Shown here one piece after another: positions 43,791 through 55,421 of a stretch of 64,000 nt of DNA. A model generated the notes under the pieces. It ran no database searches. It worked only from the letters and a program-made list of their open reading frames with translations, and was not told where the DNA came from. This stretch comes from Adiantum capillus-veneris. Lineage: Eukaryota > Streptophyta > Polypodiopsida > Polypodiales > Pteridaceae. Location: positions 83,626,884-83,690,883 of the forward strand of contig CM043944.1 of NCBI GenBank assembly GCA_014529385.2, in the 5' to 3' direction. Numbering within the stretch: position 1 is the first letter of the stretch; every line of letters starts with the position of its first letter. The position numbers were made by a program, and so were the translations under genes.

Positions 43791-43793
<3 letters not shown>

Positions 43794-44000
43794 TTGCTAA
43801 CTTGGACACTTGAGAGAGAGTGTGATAGGATCAAGAAGAGCCAAAAATCCCCACAAGCTCCTTCTTATATGCTTGTGCCATTGTCCAACTATACTTCAAT
43901 TAGAATGCTTCACACTTGCCAATGAGGTGGGAACAACTCATAATGCAACTCAAGCACACCACACACTTTTCCACTCTTGACATAGCCTTAGTCTTTAGCT

Positions 44001-44640
44001 TTTCCCTTTCATTTAACAAAATCCATAAACTTACCTTCTTATTAATTAGCTCGATGCAAGACCTTTGCAGAAACCCTAGAGGCTTATGAAGCTGACCCGG
44101 GACTACAACCTACCTTCTAAGTTAGGACCTGCTAAATTAGGATAATTTTTGGTAAAAATAACTCACCCTTTGGGCTTTAAAACTTTCCCCTCTTGTGCAA
44201 AACCTTAGCACAATGCTTTGGAGGTTCTGCCAAGTTGCTTCCCAAAACTTGCTAAATTTAGATAATTTGTGGCAAGTTATAATTCCACCTTAAACATCCC
44301 TCACTTCATACTTGGACTCTAAAGAGCTATTCTAAGGACTTGATCTTAGCACATTCACTTTGTATTTTTAGACTCCTATAATTTATCATGTCCTTTGTCT
44401 TGTAACTTTGATGAAGGGTGCCTAGAATACATTTATCCTTCCTTGATCTGTATCTATGACTAAGATAATTAGTTAACTATTACCCTTGATTTTTTATGGC
44501 CTTGATCGGGTTGGTCCATCAACACTCAATCAATGTCCTTGTTCTCTTTTTATTTTTTCTGAACTTAAGTGGCGAAATTAAGATGGAAAATCCTTTTAGA
44601 AGGTTAAAAATTAATATTCATGAAATATTAATTTAAGAGT
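44001..44640. other. Unassigned sequence between LTR relic and pol relic
   Basis: No gene seen. It contains two similar phrases (CTAAATTAGGATAATTTTTGG and CTAAATTTAGATAATTTGTGG without shared ends) and should hold the lost leader and gag of the element. Confidence 0.3.
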
Positions 44641-46455
44641 CATTGGGCAAGAGCAACTAGTGAGACCTTCATAAAAGTCAGAGAAAAGCCATACAAAGCA
44701 CTGATAGATCATGGATCAGAGTTTAACCTCATGTCAAAGAGTCTATATCAAAAAGGAAAATGGCCAATGGATATAAACCATGGATGGATGATTTTTGTAC
44801 CAAATAACTCATCATGGGAGCTACATGGAGCTTGTCCGAATGTAAGGATGACTATAGGGGATGTGAAAGATGACAAAAATATCTTTGTATAGGAGATGTC
44901 TACATATCCTCTTATCTGGGGGCAACCATACTTCACTACTACTTTGCATGGAAACAAAGGTGATGGATGATGGATTAGCTTATGCTAGGATAAGGAGCAG
45001 GGATGTCCAATTCCCTACTATTTGTATGGACCATGAAAGGAACCATGACACTCTTAAAGAGAAACCCTTGCCAAAGACAAAAAAAGGATTCAAGGACTAT
45101 AGGGATATGAGGGGTTTTGGCCATGTACCATTGTAGAGATTGGGATTGTAGTGGTACAAGAAGAGAAAAGTTTTCTCATGTTCTATATGCAAAGGAGATA
45201 TTTTCTATGGGTCTTGTAGGAGTAATAAACTATGGATATACCACTTTTACAAAGTGATTTAAGGAAGGGTTATGTATGATTATGCATGATTATGGTAGGA
45301 TGTGTTGATCCTTCCATTATTGCTCCTATGGTAATCTTTACAATCCATCATGTACCTTGGAACTTGCACCCTATTCTAGTTCCAAATTCTCATTTGCCCA
45401 AACTCAATGAGTTTCTTAATGAAAAGACCAAGATGGGTATTTTGAAGCCTACTTCTGCTCCATATTCAAACATGTGGTTCACAATTCCAAAAAAATTGCT
45501 TTTCTACACTTTATCTAGGATTTGCAAGGATTTGCAACATGTGAACAAGGTTACAATTAGAAATGTGGCTAGATGGCCAATTGTAGATGAGTTTGCAGAG
45601 GTATTTATAGGAAGGGCGATATATTCTATGGGAGATTTGTACGTAGGGTATGATCAACTCCAACTAGCAATGTGGAAGGCAAAGACTTGACTACCACGAG
45701 GACACCTTTGGGTCTGGTAAGGATGTACACCTTACCTCTAGGAGAAACTAATTCAGTTGCACATATGATGAATGGTATGAACAAGGTGTTACGATACTTC
45801 ATATCTCAAATTATGATGCCCTTTCTTAACTATGTGCCGATCAAAGGATGTGAAGCAATTGATATAGATGGGGCTCTAGATTTGAGGGGGTGCCGCAAGT
45901 ATGTGGAAAATCTTATCAATGATTGTGATAAGATCTTGTCAAGGTTGGAAGAAATTAATCTTACCTTCGTCTAGGCAAAAGTTAGTGTTTGATGTGAATT
46001 AAGTTCTTATTGTAGGCCATATGCTCGAAGATTCTTGGGTGCATGTATGTTTTATGCTATCTAGATTACACATTATGTGCATGTGGCAGAAACTTTTTAC
46101 CAACTCTTGAGAAAGAACCAAAAATTCCAATGGGGAAGAAATGCATACACATGCCATGAGGAAATTAAAGAATTTGTTGCTTATGTCTCCAACTTTGAGG
46201 AAAGTAAACTATGAATCTAAAAGACATGTGATTGTGACAATGGATACTAGCCCCACAAGAATTGTATGAGGGATTAGACAAGATGATCATGATGGAAATT
46301 TGTGGAGAGATTTGGAGCAAAGGTCCTACCCTCGTCAATGCAATTCTCCACAGGTGAAAAGGGGATTATGGAGAGAAGTCACAACACTGAAATGTGATAA
46401 AGAGTATTTTATAGGAGCAAATGTAATAGTGGAGATTGATTGTATATATAGTCCC
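44641..46455 (+). pseudogene. Ty3 pol relic: protease, reverse transcriptase, RNase H
   Basis: Protease: ALIDHGSEFNLMSKSLYQ. RT in frames 45286-45690 and 45672-45974: CVDPSIIAPMVI, PTSAPYSNMWFTIPKK, GRAIYSMGDLYVGYDQLQLA, TPLGLVRMYTLPLG and DKILSRLEEINLTF. RNase H near 46220-46440: VIVTMDTSPT, QVKRGLW and IVEID. It is a close relative of the element at 56543-60530 and extends further 3' than that copy. It has many stops, and the FIDD block is damaged (PFLNYVPIKGC). Confidence 0.8.
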
Positions 46456-46562
46456 ACATATCCATGACCACCATGAGTAGTTTGTCATGGTAGTTAACCT
46501 CCAGCCCCAATACAATCACAACAAGTAATTGCAATGCAAATGGGCACTTGCAAATGGTGAGC

Positions 46563-46739
46563 CCAGGGGATTCACTAGTAGTACTAGGGAGATGTCACTT
46601 GTGTGTGTGTTCAAACTACCTTATTTACCCCTATGCACAGGACTTCCCTCTATAAAATCTACATTTTTTTGGCCTTACAAAACCCCCCAATTGCACATTT
46701 AGGTGATAGCATATGATAACCCTTAGTGAATACCCTAGG
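46563..46739. mobile_element. MITE copy 3, short form, with 9-bp target duplication
   Basis: 177 bp between ATGGTGAGC (46554-46562) and ATAGTGAGC (46740-46748). Left end CCAGGGGATTCACTAG; inverted right end CCTAGGGTATTCACTAA. It shares the GGGGATTCAC end with copy 2 but is shorter inside. Confidence 0.65.
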
Positions 46740-46748
46740 ATAGTGAGC

Positions 46749-47283
46749 TTGCTCCATTTTTCATCACATGTAGTAGGTATGCATGTTGCCTCATGGCAGC
46801 ATGTGTGAAATTCGCCAAACGGAAGAAGTGATCTAATTGGGAAAGTTCTAGGATCAATGTGAGTCACTATGACAAGAGAGTGAGGACAAAAAATTATTGT
46901 GATACCACCATAAGATACAAGAGAAACTCAAGGCGTATGTAGGAAAGCACTTTTTGTCCCTGGAAGTAGTTAGAAACTGTTGCTAGCCACACTATAGACT
47001 ACTAGAAAGTGCTTCGGTGGGCTGCTAAAAGTTGATTCTGAAATACTTGTAAGTACTTTCAAACATTGCGTAAAATAGGTTTTAAGCACTCTAACAATTG
47101 TAATAAAGTCCTACAATGTGTAGTATGAAGTAGCACTGACAAAGCACTTTGAGAAATGCTTTTAAAGTAATTTCTAGAAATCTGCTGTAAAGTGCCATTT
47201 GAGCAATTTCAAGTATTGTTGGGTGATCCCCAAAACACATGTGTGAGTGTGTTTCTTGGCCAATAGCACTCAATAACTCACTC

Positions 47284-47341
<58 letters not shown>

Positions 47342-48732
47342 TTGGGTAATCCCTCCACAGCTATACATAAATTGACGCGTTTTAACACATGGATCCAAAT
47401 TTATGGCCAACAATGTATAGCCATGTACGTGTTTGCATGTCTGTCTCGCAGTGGGGACTATAGAAGTCCTCTTACATGTGTATGGATCTCTATTTTCACA
47501 TGGGTGACTATAACCCTACTTAGAGAGTGTTCTTTATGGCCTAATGTATTGTCAAACAAGTATGGATTTATCTATGGTCACGTATTTGGTCGTACGTTGT
47601 GGGATAGGGTGATGTTTATGGTCATATATGTATGGAGTTCCATAAGTATGACCCAATACATCATCATGCAAATGTTGATATGGCAAACACGATTTTGTTG
47701 GTCATGTCAAGGGTCAAATACTTATGAGGTCACAGGTGTGGGTCTTAGGTTGGACACGACCATCTATGTGGTCATGTATGTTGATGGTCCTTCCAATCTC
47801 TTGTCTTGTATAAGTCCTCCCAATCTCTTGTCCGTTGGTGGTTGCAAAGATCATTGTAAGAGGCGTGAATGTACGCGTGCCTTCTAGGGATCGATAGATA
47901 GATGGGATGTTTCATATTCTAGTACTTTCCGGTGCTGATTGTAGAGCTACCTTGATTCCACTATGTTTCAAATTTTCCATTATCCCGTAGATTTTCTCAC
48001 AAAAAGTGGTAAAGTTAGTAGATTTTGTTTGCAGGTGGCAACAAGATCGTTACGTAAACATCTAGAATCCAAGGATGTTAGGAGGGGTGATATGAGTATG
48101 GAGAACCTAACTCGTAAGAGAATCCGTTACGGCAGCAGAGGTTGCCCGTGCTGTATCCCATTGATTCATGATTGTGAGAGGCCTGTGTGGAACAGGCCTT
48201 CCAAAAATTGTCCGAAGCCCCCTTGGGAGAGAGCCACAGACGGGGTTTGGAAATAGTTTTCAACCAGCAATTGATGCGTCTTGGGAAACCCTCACTAACT
48301 GCGTCATTGCCCCAAGCGCAACTAGTCTTGCTTGGTGGGCCTTGCTATGTAACATCTATAGAATACAGTAGCACAAATATAATCTTTGACATTTAACATC
48401 TGAAGGAAGAAGCAGCATGACTATTTTGCCATTGCTGGCACTGTGTGAAAAGCATATGTAGATTTGAGAAATGGTACTTTTTTTTTGTGACGAGAATATG
48501 GTGCTTGGTTTTTTTTATAGTTTAAATGGGAGGATCAAAAATTGATTTAAATGTGGAACAATAGAGATTGATATGAGTTTTTTAATAATGAATGAATAAT
48601 ACTACTTGATAGGAATCTTGCAAATGTTTTTTGTGCACAATAATTGAGGAAAAAGAGAGAAAAACGATGTTGTGTTAGCAGACTGAAAAAATCAAATTTG
48701 ATTGAGACGTGCATGACAACGACAAGGGTAAT
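46749..48732. other. Unassigned sequence, possible Helitron 3' region
   Basis: Contains the CT tract at 47284-47338 and a 6-bp-stem hairpin GGCCTG/CAGGCC at 48179-48197. The 181-codon frame at 47342-47887 matches nothing and looks accidental. On the minus strand this follows the Helitron's last exon. A Helitron end (hairpin followed by CTRR) should lie here, but I could not fix it. Confidence 0.35.
47284..47338. repeat. (CT)n microsatellite
   Basis: About 27 CT units. Confidence 0.95.
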
Positions 48733-49121
48733 TTAGATCTTTCTTTTTTGTTTCAAGAACATGTATTTCTTGCAGTGAGGGGGATGAGCTCGTAGAATAT
48801 TATATCCAAATGAACTTGTACTACTATGTGTATTGATGAATGTTTTTTCTAATGTACGTGCTACATGTAAATTCTTGGAGACGGAAAGTATGTCAAAAAT
48901 AAAGTTTTCTTCGAATGGCTGGTAGCAATTAACGTCGGATCGCATTTTTGAAGGTGGTTGTCGAATGTGCTCTGCCTTTCGTCTTTCAAAATTGTTTGTG
49001 ACACCTATGTACTTTCGTCCGTTTTGGCGGCATGTGATGGAGTAGACGATGTATTCAATGTCCGTTGTTTTTTGCTCGGTTGATTGTCGTGCTCGAGAAG
49101 AAGAACTTGAGGCTTGTTGTC
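48733..49121 (-). pseudogene. Helitron last exon: GIY-YIG endonuclease-like domain
   Basis: After a Ser-rich linker (QQASSSSSRARQSTEQK) comes IEYIVYSITCRQNGRKYIG, the GIY-YIG pair (YIVY...YIG, about ten residues apart). NFERRKAEH follows, with the conserved Arg, then ARTLEKTFI with the likely metal-binding Glu, and FGYNILRAHPP with the conserved Asn. All usual catalytic positions are present in about 95 residues. The exon begins after a pyrimidine-rich acceptor (TGTACAGAACAG) and joins the previous exon in frame through a 130-bp intron (49122-49251). The stop is at 48733. GIY-YIG nucleases cut DNA in homing introns, Penelope elements and repair; I know of none fused to a Helitron. Confidence 0.75.
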
Positions 49122-49251
49122 CTGTTCTGTACAACAAAAGCAAGAAAGAAAGAAACAGAATTAATGCAAGATTGCATGCTGAAACTTGAGAAAACTAGAC
49201 TATATAATCGAGCGGGGTATTTCTTGAATTTGTTTTTCATGGTGGTGTCAC

Positions 49252-49596
49252 CTGTGGGTGGGTTGTCGATGTTGATGAAAGAGTATGGATAGTCACTTCC
49301 AAAGCGTGCTTTATAAACGTCCTTGTTGTGTTGCCACGTAAGCTTTTGTTTTGTAATTGATGGTGGCTCTTCGTTGCACTGTCTCTTGAAGATTGCGAAG
49401 ATATCACTTGCGTCATTGTTCGTTGTATCTAAGAGGTCCTTGAGTGCGACATCGTAGCCATAGTGCAACATCTCAAGAATGTAGGGCTTTTTTGGTGTCT
49501 TCAATTGAAGCAGACGATTACCATCCTCAACTATCATGAGATCCTCGGGCACGTCAATCTCTATAGATAGTTTGCAAATGATCTCTTTCATTAGAC
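49252..49596 (-). pseudogene. Helitron C-terminal exon 3
   Basis: Reads GLMKEIICKLSIEIDVPEDL, then LKTPKKPYILEMLHYGYDVA, FKRQCNEEPPSITKQKLTW and FINIDNPPT. The acceptor TTCTTTTCTAG and donor CACAG/GTGACA are good plant sites. The frame is open across the whole exon. I do not recognise the domain. Confidence 0.65.
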
Positions 49597-49724
49597 CTAG
49601 AAAAGAAGGAGTATTAGAAGGGACAAACAAATTTGTTTTCCTTGTAAAAAAGAATGTTTTTTTAATGTTTAAAGCAATGAGAAGAAGGAAAAAAAAGAGA
49701 AAATTGCATGTGTGTAGAGCTAAC

Positions 49725-49950
49725 CTGTTGTTCTTTTAATACCCATGCTGTTGTTTTGTTCGAGCTGCTTTACGGATCTATCTATTAACAATCGTAGTTC
49801 AGCATAGTTTGCAAAACCGTTGATGTAAGTGTCCGGGTGGCAACCTGCCAGGTTAAGCAGATGCATTTGTCTCTCTGTTGGATACTGACGTGGTTCGATT
49901 TGGGGTTTTTTCTTTGAGGCAATGTTTTTCTTGAAAAGGGTAACAAGTCT
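49725..49950 (-). pseudogene. Helitron C-terminal exon 2
   Basis: Reads RLVTLFKKNIASKKKPQIEP, then YPTERQMHLLNLAGCHPDTY, INGFANYAELRLLID and QLEQNNSMGIKRTTG. Acceptor ACCTTGCAG; donor ACAACAG/GTTAGC; the 128-bp intron 49597-49724 follows and keeps the frame (Gly split one/two). Basic and helical; function unknown. Confidence 0.65.
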
Positions 49951-50030
49951 CTGCAAGGTTATACAAATGCGATCAGTATTTTGTGTGCATTGCAGGATCA
50001 TAATGTGATATGGTTTATAGAGCAATATAC

Positions 50031-50204
50031 CTTTGAATTGCTCATTTTATTCTCTTCGTTATTTATGTTTCCTGCAATGGTGACATGGTTAGAGTTCATA
50101 CTGAAAAAACCAATAGTAGAATTGTGCAGAAGCGTTGAGAAAGTGTTCATAAGAATCGAGACAAAAGTAGAGCGCAAGGTAATGCTACAAAGAGTGCAGT
50201 GCAA
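50031..50204 (-). pseudogene. Helitron C-terminal exon 1
   Basis: Reads ...NSNHVTIAGNINNEENKMSNSK up to the donor CAAAG/GTATAT. The 80-bp intron 49951-50030 leads in phase 0 to RLVTLF. The 5' limit of this exon is uncertain because two acceptor-like sites occur (near 50110 and 50074). Confidence 0.5.
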
Positions 50205-50349
50205 GTTAATGACAGTTTCGAAAGATCAAAATGGAAGAACTCTTGAGACATCAGTTATATATTTATAGATTATTTTTTGCACAGATGCTGGAAAACAAAG
50301 GCATATGAAATTTTATGAACTATTAGAGTACATGATTTACTAGCCACCA

Positions 50350-50595
50350 AAACATTTTTAATGAGTTCTGTGTATAACATGGAGTGGAACAGGGCGAAAT
50401 ATATCAGGAGTCGATAGATTGAGAATTCGGAGATTTCGACGATCTGTGATTCGCAATAACATGACATATGCAAGCCCCGGTGCAAATGCATCTCTGAAGA
50501 TATGTAATGGAATTGGCCTATTTAACTTGAGAGTACAGGAAATTAATGAGAGTACTTTTGACAAATGACTTTGTGAGCATAGTGGGTGAACATAG
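50350..50595 (-). pseudogene. Helitron PIF1 helicase, C-terminal motif
   Basis: Reads LKLNRPIPLHIFRDAFAPGL followed by AYVMLLRITDRRNLRILN. This is the last PIF1/RecD-like motif (Y-V-A-L-S-R-V-T consensus) with Leu in place of Ser. It is separated from the helicase core by the inserted LTR fragment. Confidence 0.7.
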
Positions 50596-50599
50596 TTAA

Positions 50600-51140
50600 A
50601 GATAGCAACATAATCATAGCAATTAGTTAACTTGGCATGAACAATACTTTTGCAACAGAGAGAATTTAGAGAACATGACAACAATTGAGGACCGGATTAT
50701 GTGGAGCCGGTCCCCCCTCCAATAGGCATTTGTATAATGATTTCTCCTATTAAGAGAGACTTGTTACAATACAATCTTTGTGTTCCATGTGACCTAGGTG
50801 ATGCAATGAAGATGGAAAGCTTCATGCATCACAAGCATAACATAAACTTGAAGAAAGCTTTAACTATCCCAAGCCTCAGTCCCAAGACCTCAAACACCTT
50901 CGAAGGTGGAGAGAGCTAGCAGGGAATGAGGGTAGGGAAGAGGAAGAAGAAACATTTCATAGGAGAAAGAATTAGTTCCTCACTTATCATAACTCTTGTT
51001 GCTAGCATACATAATAGCATAGTAATGAAGAAGAAGGAGATGGCAAGCTTAAGCATTGAAGCATGGCTCTTGGTTGGATTTGCACTCCATAGCCAAGAGT
51101 GTTGGTGTAGGCTCTCAACCTCTACTTGCTTGGGGAAGGA
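50600..51140. repeat. LTR fragment inserted in the Helitron helicase
   Basis: Matches 36520-37060 of the chromodomain Ty3 LTR along its length: GAGCCGG, CCCCCCTCC, AAGAGAGAC, TACAATACAATC, GCAATGAAGATGGAAA, GAGAGCTAGC and GGCTCTTGGTTGGATTTGCA. The flanks read as helicase on both sides. The edges are accurate to about 20 bases. Confidence 0.75.
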
Positions 51141-52020
51141 GAGGGAGCTCTTGCACTTGAAGTACATTTATGTTACCTCCGTTCGTGTTCAGGTCAACTT
51201 TTGTAATGTCAATTTGATTGTACAACTTATTCAAGGCAAGGTTGTTGTAGTGTTGGACGTCTGATCTATGAGTGCAAATTATTGTAGTGGAGTCGTTGAT
51301 GTAGTCATGAACATGTGATTCATCTATAATGCATGCTCCCAAGGTACAATTAATCTCATCTGTGGTTGGTCTTCTTTCACGAATAATGGTCAAGAATTGG
51401 AGGAGTTCAGGGTCCGTTACATGTCGTACGGAGCATGACATCTTGTAGAAAGTTGCATGCACCAGTGCACCGAGCTTGTGATATGGCATGCTTCACAAAG
51501 GTCCCGTGTGTGTTTACAAACTGGGGGCAACTGTGCAAGGTCACCAAGCAAGAGAATACATGTGTTGTTGAAGGGATCTATCAATGTGCCACTTCTTACA
51601 TTGACAATGTGTCTTATGATAAGGTCAAAAGTGGTCCGTGTTAACATAGACAACTCGTCTATGATTAAAATATCTGCTTCTTTTATATCCAAATATCGTT
51701 CGTTGGTTTCATGAATAGAGAGAGGATAATGTTGATTTCTTGTTGGTATCTTGAATTGATAATGGACTGTAGATGCAATGCTGCTTGGTCTTGTTGCTGC
51801 AGCTCCGGTCGATGCAGCAAGTATGAAGCTCATGTTTCGTCTGACATACTCATATGTCAAATATCTGATAAGATGTGTTTTTCGGCTCCCTGGTGTCCCC
51901 GTGATGACATGCAAGTCATTCTTGGCATTCAACAATTTGTTGTATATATTTAACTGTTTCGTTGTGAGTTCTGAGTCATTGACAACAACGAACTCCTTCA
52001 ATATGGCTAGTGACTTTACT
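51140..52020 (-). pseudogene. Helitron PIF1-like helicase core
   Basis: Reads LKEFVVVNDSELTTKQLNIY. Walker A is VITGTPGSRKTH, with Arg where Gly is expected. Then FILAASTGAAATRP, Walker B ADILIIDELSML, and LLLGDLAQLPPV. A frameshift near 51470 leads to HATFYKMSCSVRHVTDPELL, FLTIIRERRPTTDEIN and TTIICTHRSDVQHYNNLALN. These are the PIF1 motifs Ia to III in order. The altered Walker A and the frameshift point to loss of ATPase function. Confidence 0.85.
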
Positions 52021-52535
52021 CAATGCCGGTTCATGTCTGGGTCATTATCTGTTGAAGATGTAATTGTTTCATTTTCTCTTCGCAATGCAATTTTTTGAAG
52101 TATCATATGGACAAGCTGATTGATTTGTTCATTGACTAGCATGTTTCTTTGTGTGTAGTCTGTAATGTACATCTCCAAGTCCTCATTGCTTTGGATCAAA
52201 TCCCTTGCTTGACACTCCACGAAGTAAGAGCCCATTGTATTATCAGCTGATAGAAGCTCTGTCTCTCTTCGGAAGCATACATGACGTAGCAAGATGTTGT
52301 AGAAGAAGGCTTCTGTGTGGTGTCCTGGATGGTATTCGGTGAACCTGAACAATCTTTTCTGATGTTTAATGGCATTTCCATAGTTGTCCATCAAAGGTGT
52401 AGATTGTGCACTTTGCCGACGTTTTTTTATAATGTGGTTTTTGTGGTACTCAAAGAATGTCAAGGTTTCAAGGGTGGTTGGTCTAGCACAATACAAATCA
52501 ATAGGGTGCATCACAACATTGTGTGATTTGGACAT
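52020..52535 (-). pseudogene. Helitron linker region between Rep and helicase
   Basis: 171 codons with LETLTFFEYHKNHIIKKR, FRFTEYHPGHHTEAFFYN and ILLRHVCFRRETELLS. The equivalent segment of other Helitrons also has a conserved block with an aromatic-rich FF.Y and an R..E before the helicase. Confidence 0.65.
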
Positions 52536-52699
52536 GATATGTTGTCTGAGTTCTGGAGGCTATGAATCTATGTAGAATACAACATCGCTTTTTGTTATGA
52601 TTGGAATCTGTAAGCAGTTCAATGTAGTTTCTGTGGCAGAAATTGGCTTAGTCAAAAGAGCAGCAGCTATCAGTGTTGCAGTTTAATCTTGTCGAGACC

Positions 52700-53630
52700 T
52701 TACAAACCCAATTTGGTGGCTGCTTCTGCAGATATGTTCAATGGTCCAATATCTTCAGTCTTCATTGTGTACTTGAGTAGATAATACGACAAAGATGAAT
52801 TTGTGACACGTTGAATATTCATATGAGCGCCCCAAAGTAGAAGAACAGTTGAATGGTACGGAACCACATTCCGATCATCGTGAGTTGATCGATAGTACAT
52901 CCACTTCAAGGAATGGGAATCTAGAGATGGATAAGGATTTGGCTGAATGTCGTATGGAAATCCATACTTGCATTTGCTGTTGTGGCTGTGGACGTGACAT
53001 GCATCGCGACATACATGCATTTGTTTCTTAAGGACGAGCTCACGAAGTGTGCTTGCATGTATTTCATCAGCAGCAGTGAAATAGGAATATGAGAAGAAAT
53101 CTATGTTGCTATTTGCTCGATGTCGTTCTCATCCACCCATAGGATGACATGGGCATCGTAGGGATCCTCTGTTTTGGATCTCGTACCGTACAAGGTGGTG
53201 ATGAATTCGGCCCAGGATCTGGTTTCCTTGTAAGATATAGCGATTCATGAACTATTTTAATCGATTGTTGTGAAAGAGCAATGCACATTCAACTGGACAA
53301 TCTTTCCAAGAGAACTCATCGTTGAATGTCCGAGCTATCATCTCGATTGTACGGATCTCATTCCATTTTGTGGCGGTCACTTCATCAACTGTGAAAGTAA
53401 TGAATATGTTTGGCAAACCCCATGCATCAACCATGGTGATCAAATCCTTTAATGAACGTCTATGCCAAGATGGACTGCCAGCAATTGTCGCTGGGAGGTT
53501 GAAGCGAAATATGTTCCTTATGGCTTCCTTGTCGTTTGCATTCTTGTGTGCTCTTTTGTACTTGTCGATATCTCTCTATAGAATGGTAGTTGTTGTACTG
53601 TTCGCAATCAAAATTGCCTGTTTCAGCTAG
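52700..53630 (-). pseudogene. Helitron Rep (HUH) nuclease region, frameshifted
   Basis: In order: NIFRFNLPATIAGSPSWHRR, DAWGLPNIFITFTVDEVTAT and ECALLFHNNRLK, then VRYEIQNRGSL, a frameshift, and AHVILWVDEND. The last parts form the HUH region, where ...H-A-H is expected; one extra base destroys the first His. HVCRDACHVHSHNSKCKYGF, YYRSTHDDRNVVPYH and LLWGAHMNIQ follow, the conserved block after the HUH motif. The tyrosine nicking residues could not be assigned with certainty. Confidence 0.75.
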
Positions 53631-53710
53631 TACATTAGCAGGAGGTATGGCTTGTACAATGTATACAAAGAGAATAGGGTGTGAATTCTCATTCGAATGT
53701 AGTCACTAAA

Positions 53711-54565
53711 TCAAATCTGTCCATTGTACTGGCCATGTCCATAAGGAAAGAAGAACGGAAAAAGAGCTGACTCTATTTTGATGTCTTTGAAATCTGATAT
53801 CCGGCTTGGCAAGCCATTGTACATAAAGGAAGCAACACGATTGAGAAGCATATCTCCGTTACGGAGCTGTATGGAACCAAACTCATGCGTGTCGTATGTA
53901 GTATATGCGTGTCGTCTTGATGGCTCAGCCAATGTTTCCAAAATCGAGAAGTTGTTTTCATTCTGGGCTTGCTCCATCAAGTCGAAGGGTTGTACCTCTG
54001 AATGACGACGGATTATTTCTCCTAGAACCTCTTCAGACAATATGCACAACCCTATTCTTTTGTGTGGTCGTTCGGCCATGCACTTATATCTCTGCAATAT
54101 GGGATTGTTCTTGATATTGAAAGCTAGGACATCTGAAATGCTTGAGGTGGATAGCTCATGACTTGTAGAGTGTAGACTAGCAGCACTCGACCAAGATATT
54201 AGTGGGTTATCTAGCAATGACCTCCGCTCTAGTGATCCTCGTGCTATTGCAGGTGTAGGTTTTGTCACACTGATTGATACATCTATAATGTTAAGCAGTT
54301 GTGTGTGTATCTGTCGAGCAGAGAGAATACGCTCTATCTAGTCAGGTGCATGAATGGCAATATATCTTTGATGGGAATTAGTTGTTTTACAAGAAGTACA
54401 CGTTGTCCATGAGTATTTGACTTCAGCGTGTTCCAAAGCACTCAACAATAATACTCAAGTGAGTGCAGCAGGACTATCTATTTCATTTGTCTCACGGCCT
54501 CGTTTGTCGGTGTACGTTGTCGTGCTGTGGCATGTATATATTGGGAACGGGCATTAAACGATTTA
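53711..54565 (-). pseudogene. Helitron Rep, N-terminal region
   Basis: Contains CPFPIYTCHSTTTYTDKRG, SWTTCTSCKTTNSHQRYIA, FNIKNNPILQRY, FGSIQLRNGDMLLNRVAS and SALFPFFFPYGHGQYNGQ. The last motif (LFPFLFPYG) is a signature of Helitron Rep proteins. Cys pairs suggest a zinc finger before Rep. Two stops interrupt it. Confidence 0.75.
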
Positions 54566-55413
54566 TCTTGTGACTTTTTGATGCATAAGTATACTTCATA
54601 TAATACTCATATGCATAAATAAAAGCTATCTACCATACCTTAGTATTACCTTTAAAGTAATATAAATGTACATTACTATTAGAAAGTACTACAAGAGAAG
54701 TATCAATGATTGTGCTTCTTTTTGTCTGGGGGAAAAGCATTTTTATATTTCTTCTAATATCTCAGCTATACCCTACCATATATAAATTATTTTCTTATTT
54801 TCAACTTTATTTAATAATATAACCCTTCAATAATGCATACCTTCTTGGATACATACAAGAGGGAAGGGCCTACTAGAAGACTTTATGAAAAGGAAGATCC
54901 AAAGCTTCTTGGCCCATCCCAATTTGAAAATCCCGACCTAAGGGCGTGGAGAAAAGGCCAAAACCAAGTCAAGCTCTTTTAGTAGGCCAATTTTGCCTTT
55001 TGAAGCATGTCAATCCGAGTTACAGGGAAACCAGTGAAAAACCCTCTCACAACTACACTGCAAGAAGAGATGGTAAACAGGTGAATCAAGTGAAAAGAGG
55101 TAATCTTGGTCTTTTTCCATAAAATAAGATATTTGAAGGATAAAAGACATAAGCATGTGAATGTGACACCTCAAAGATGCCTTGAAGGACAAGACACACA
55201 AGTTGGGACCCCCTGCTGGAGCCACACAGAAGATGCCTAGGTGGGGCCCACATACATCAGGCACCCACATGGAGCCTCAACGACCAAAAATGCTGAATTT
55301 CATGATATTTTGAGTCCTAATATTGCCCCTTTTAAGAAATATCCAAAGAACATTTGATTTGGGCTAATTCTTTGGCCTAATCAAGTGATTATGTAAAACA
55401 TGGCTCCCTCACC

Positions 55414-55421
55414 TATAAAAA
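55414..55421 (+). promoter_or_regulatory. TATA box of the Ty3 5' LTR
   Basis: ACCTATAAAAAGGGC, about 1.07 kb before the LTR end. It lies upstream of both small ORFs and gag. Confidence 0.6.

Noticed and set aside
46900-47250. Repeated AAGCACTT words suggesting another MITE
   Set aside because: No paired inverted ends or target duplication could be found around them.
47342-47887. 181-codon plus-strand frame
   Set aside because: No family resemblance, odd composition with many Trp, Cys and Tyr, no supporting neighbours. Most likely accidental.
48168-48200. GGCCTG/CAGGCC hairpin as the Helitron terminal hairpin
   Set aside because: On the Helitron strand no CTRR follows within the usual 10-12 bases, so the element end could not be placed here.
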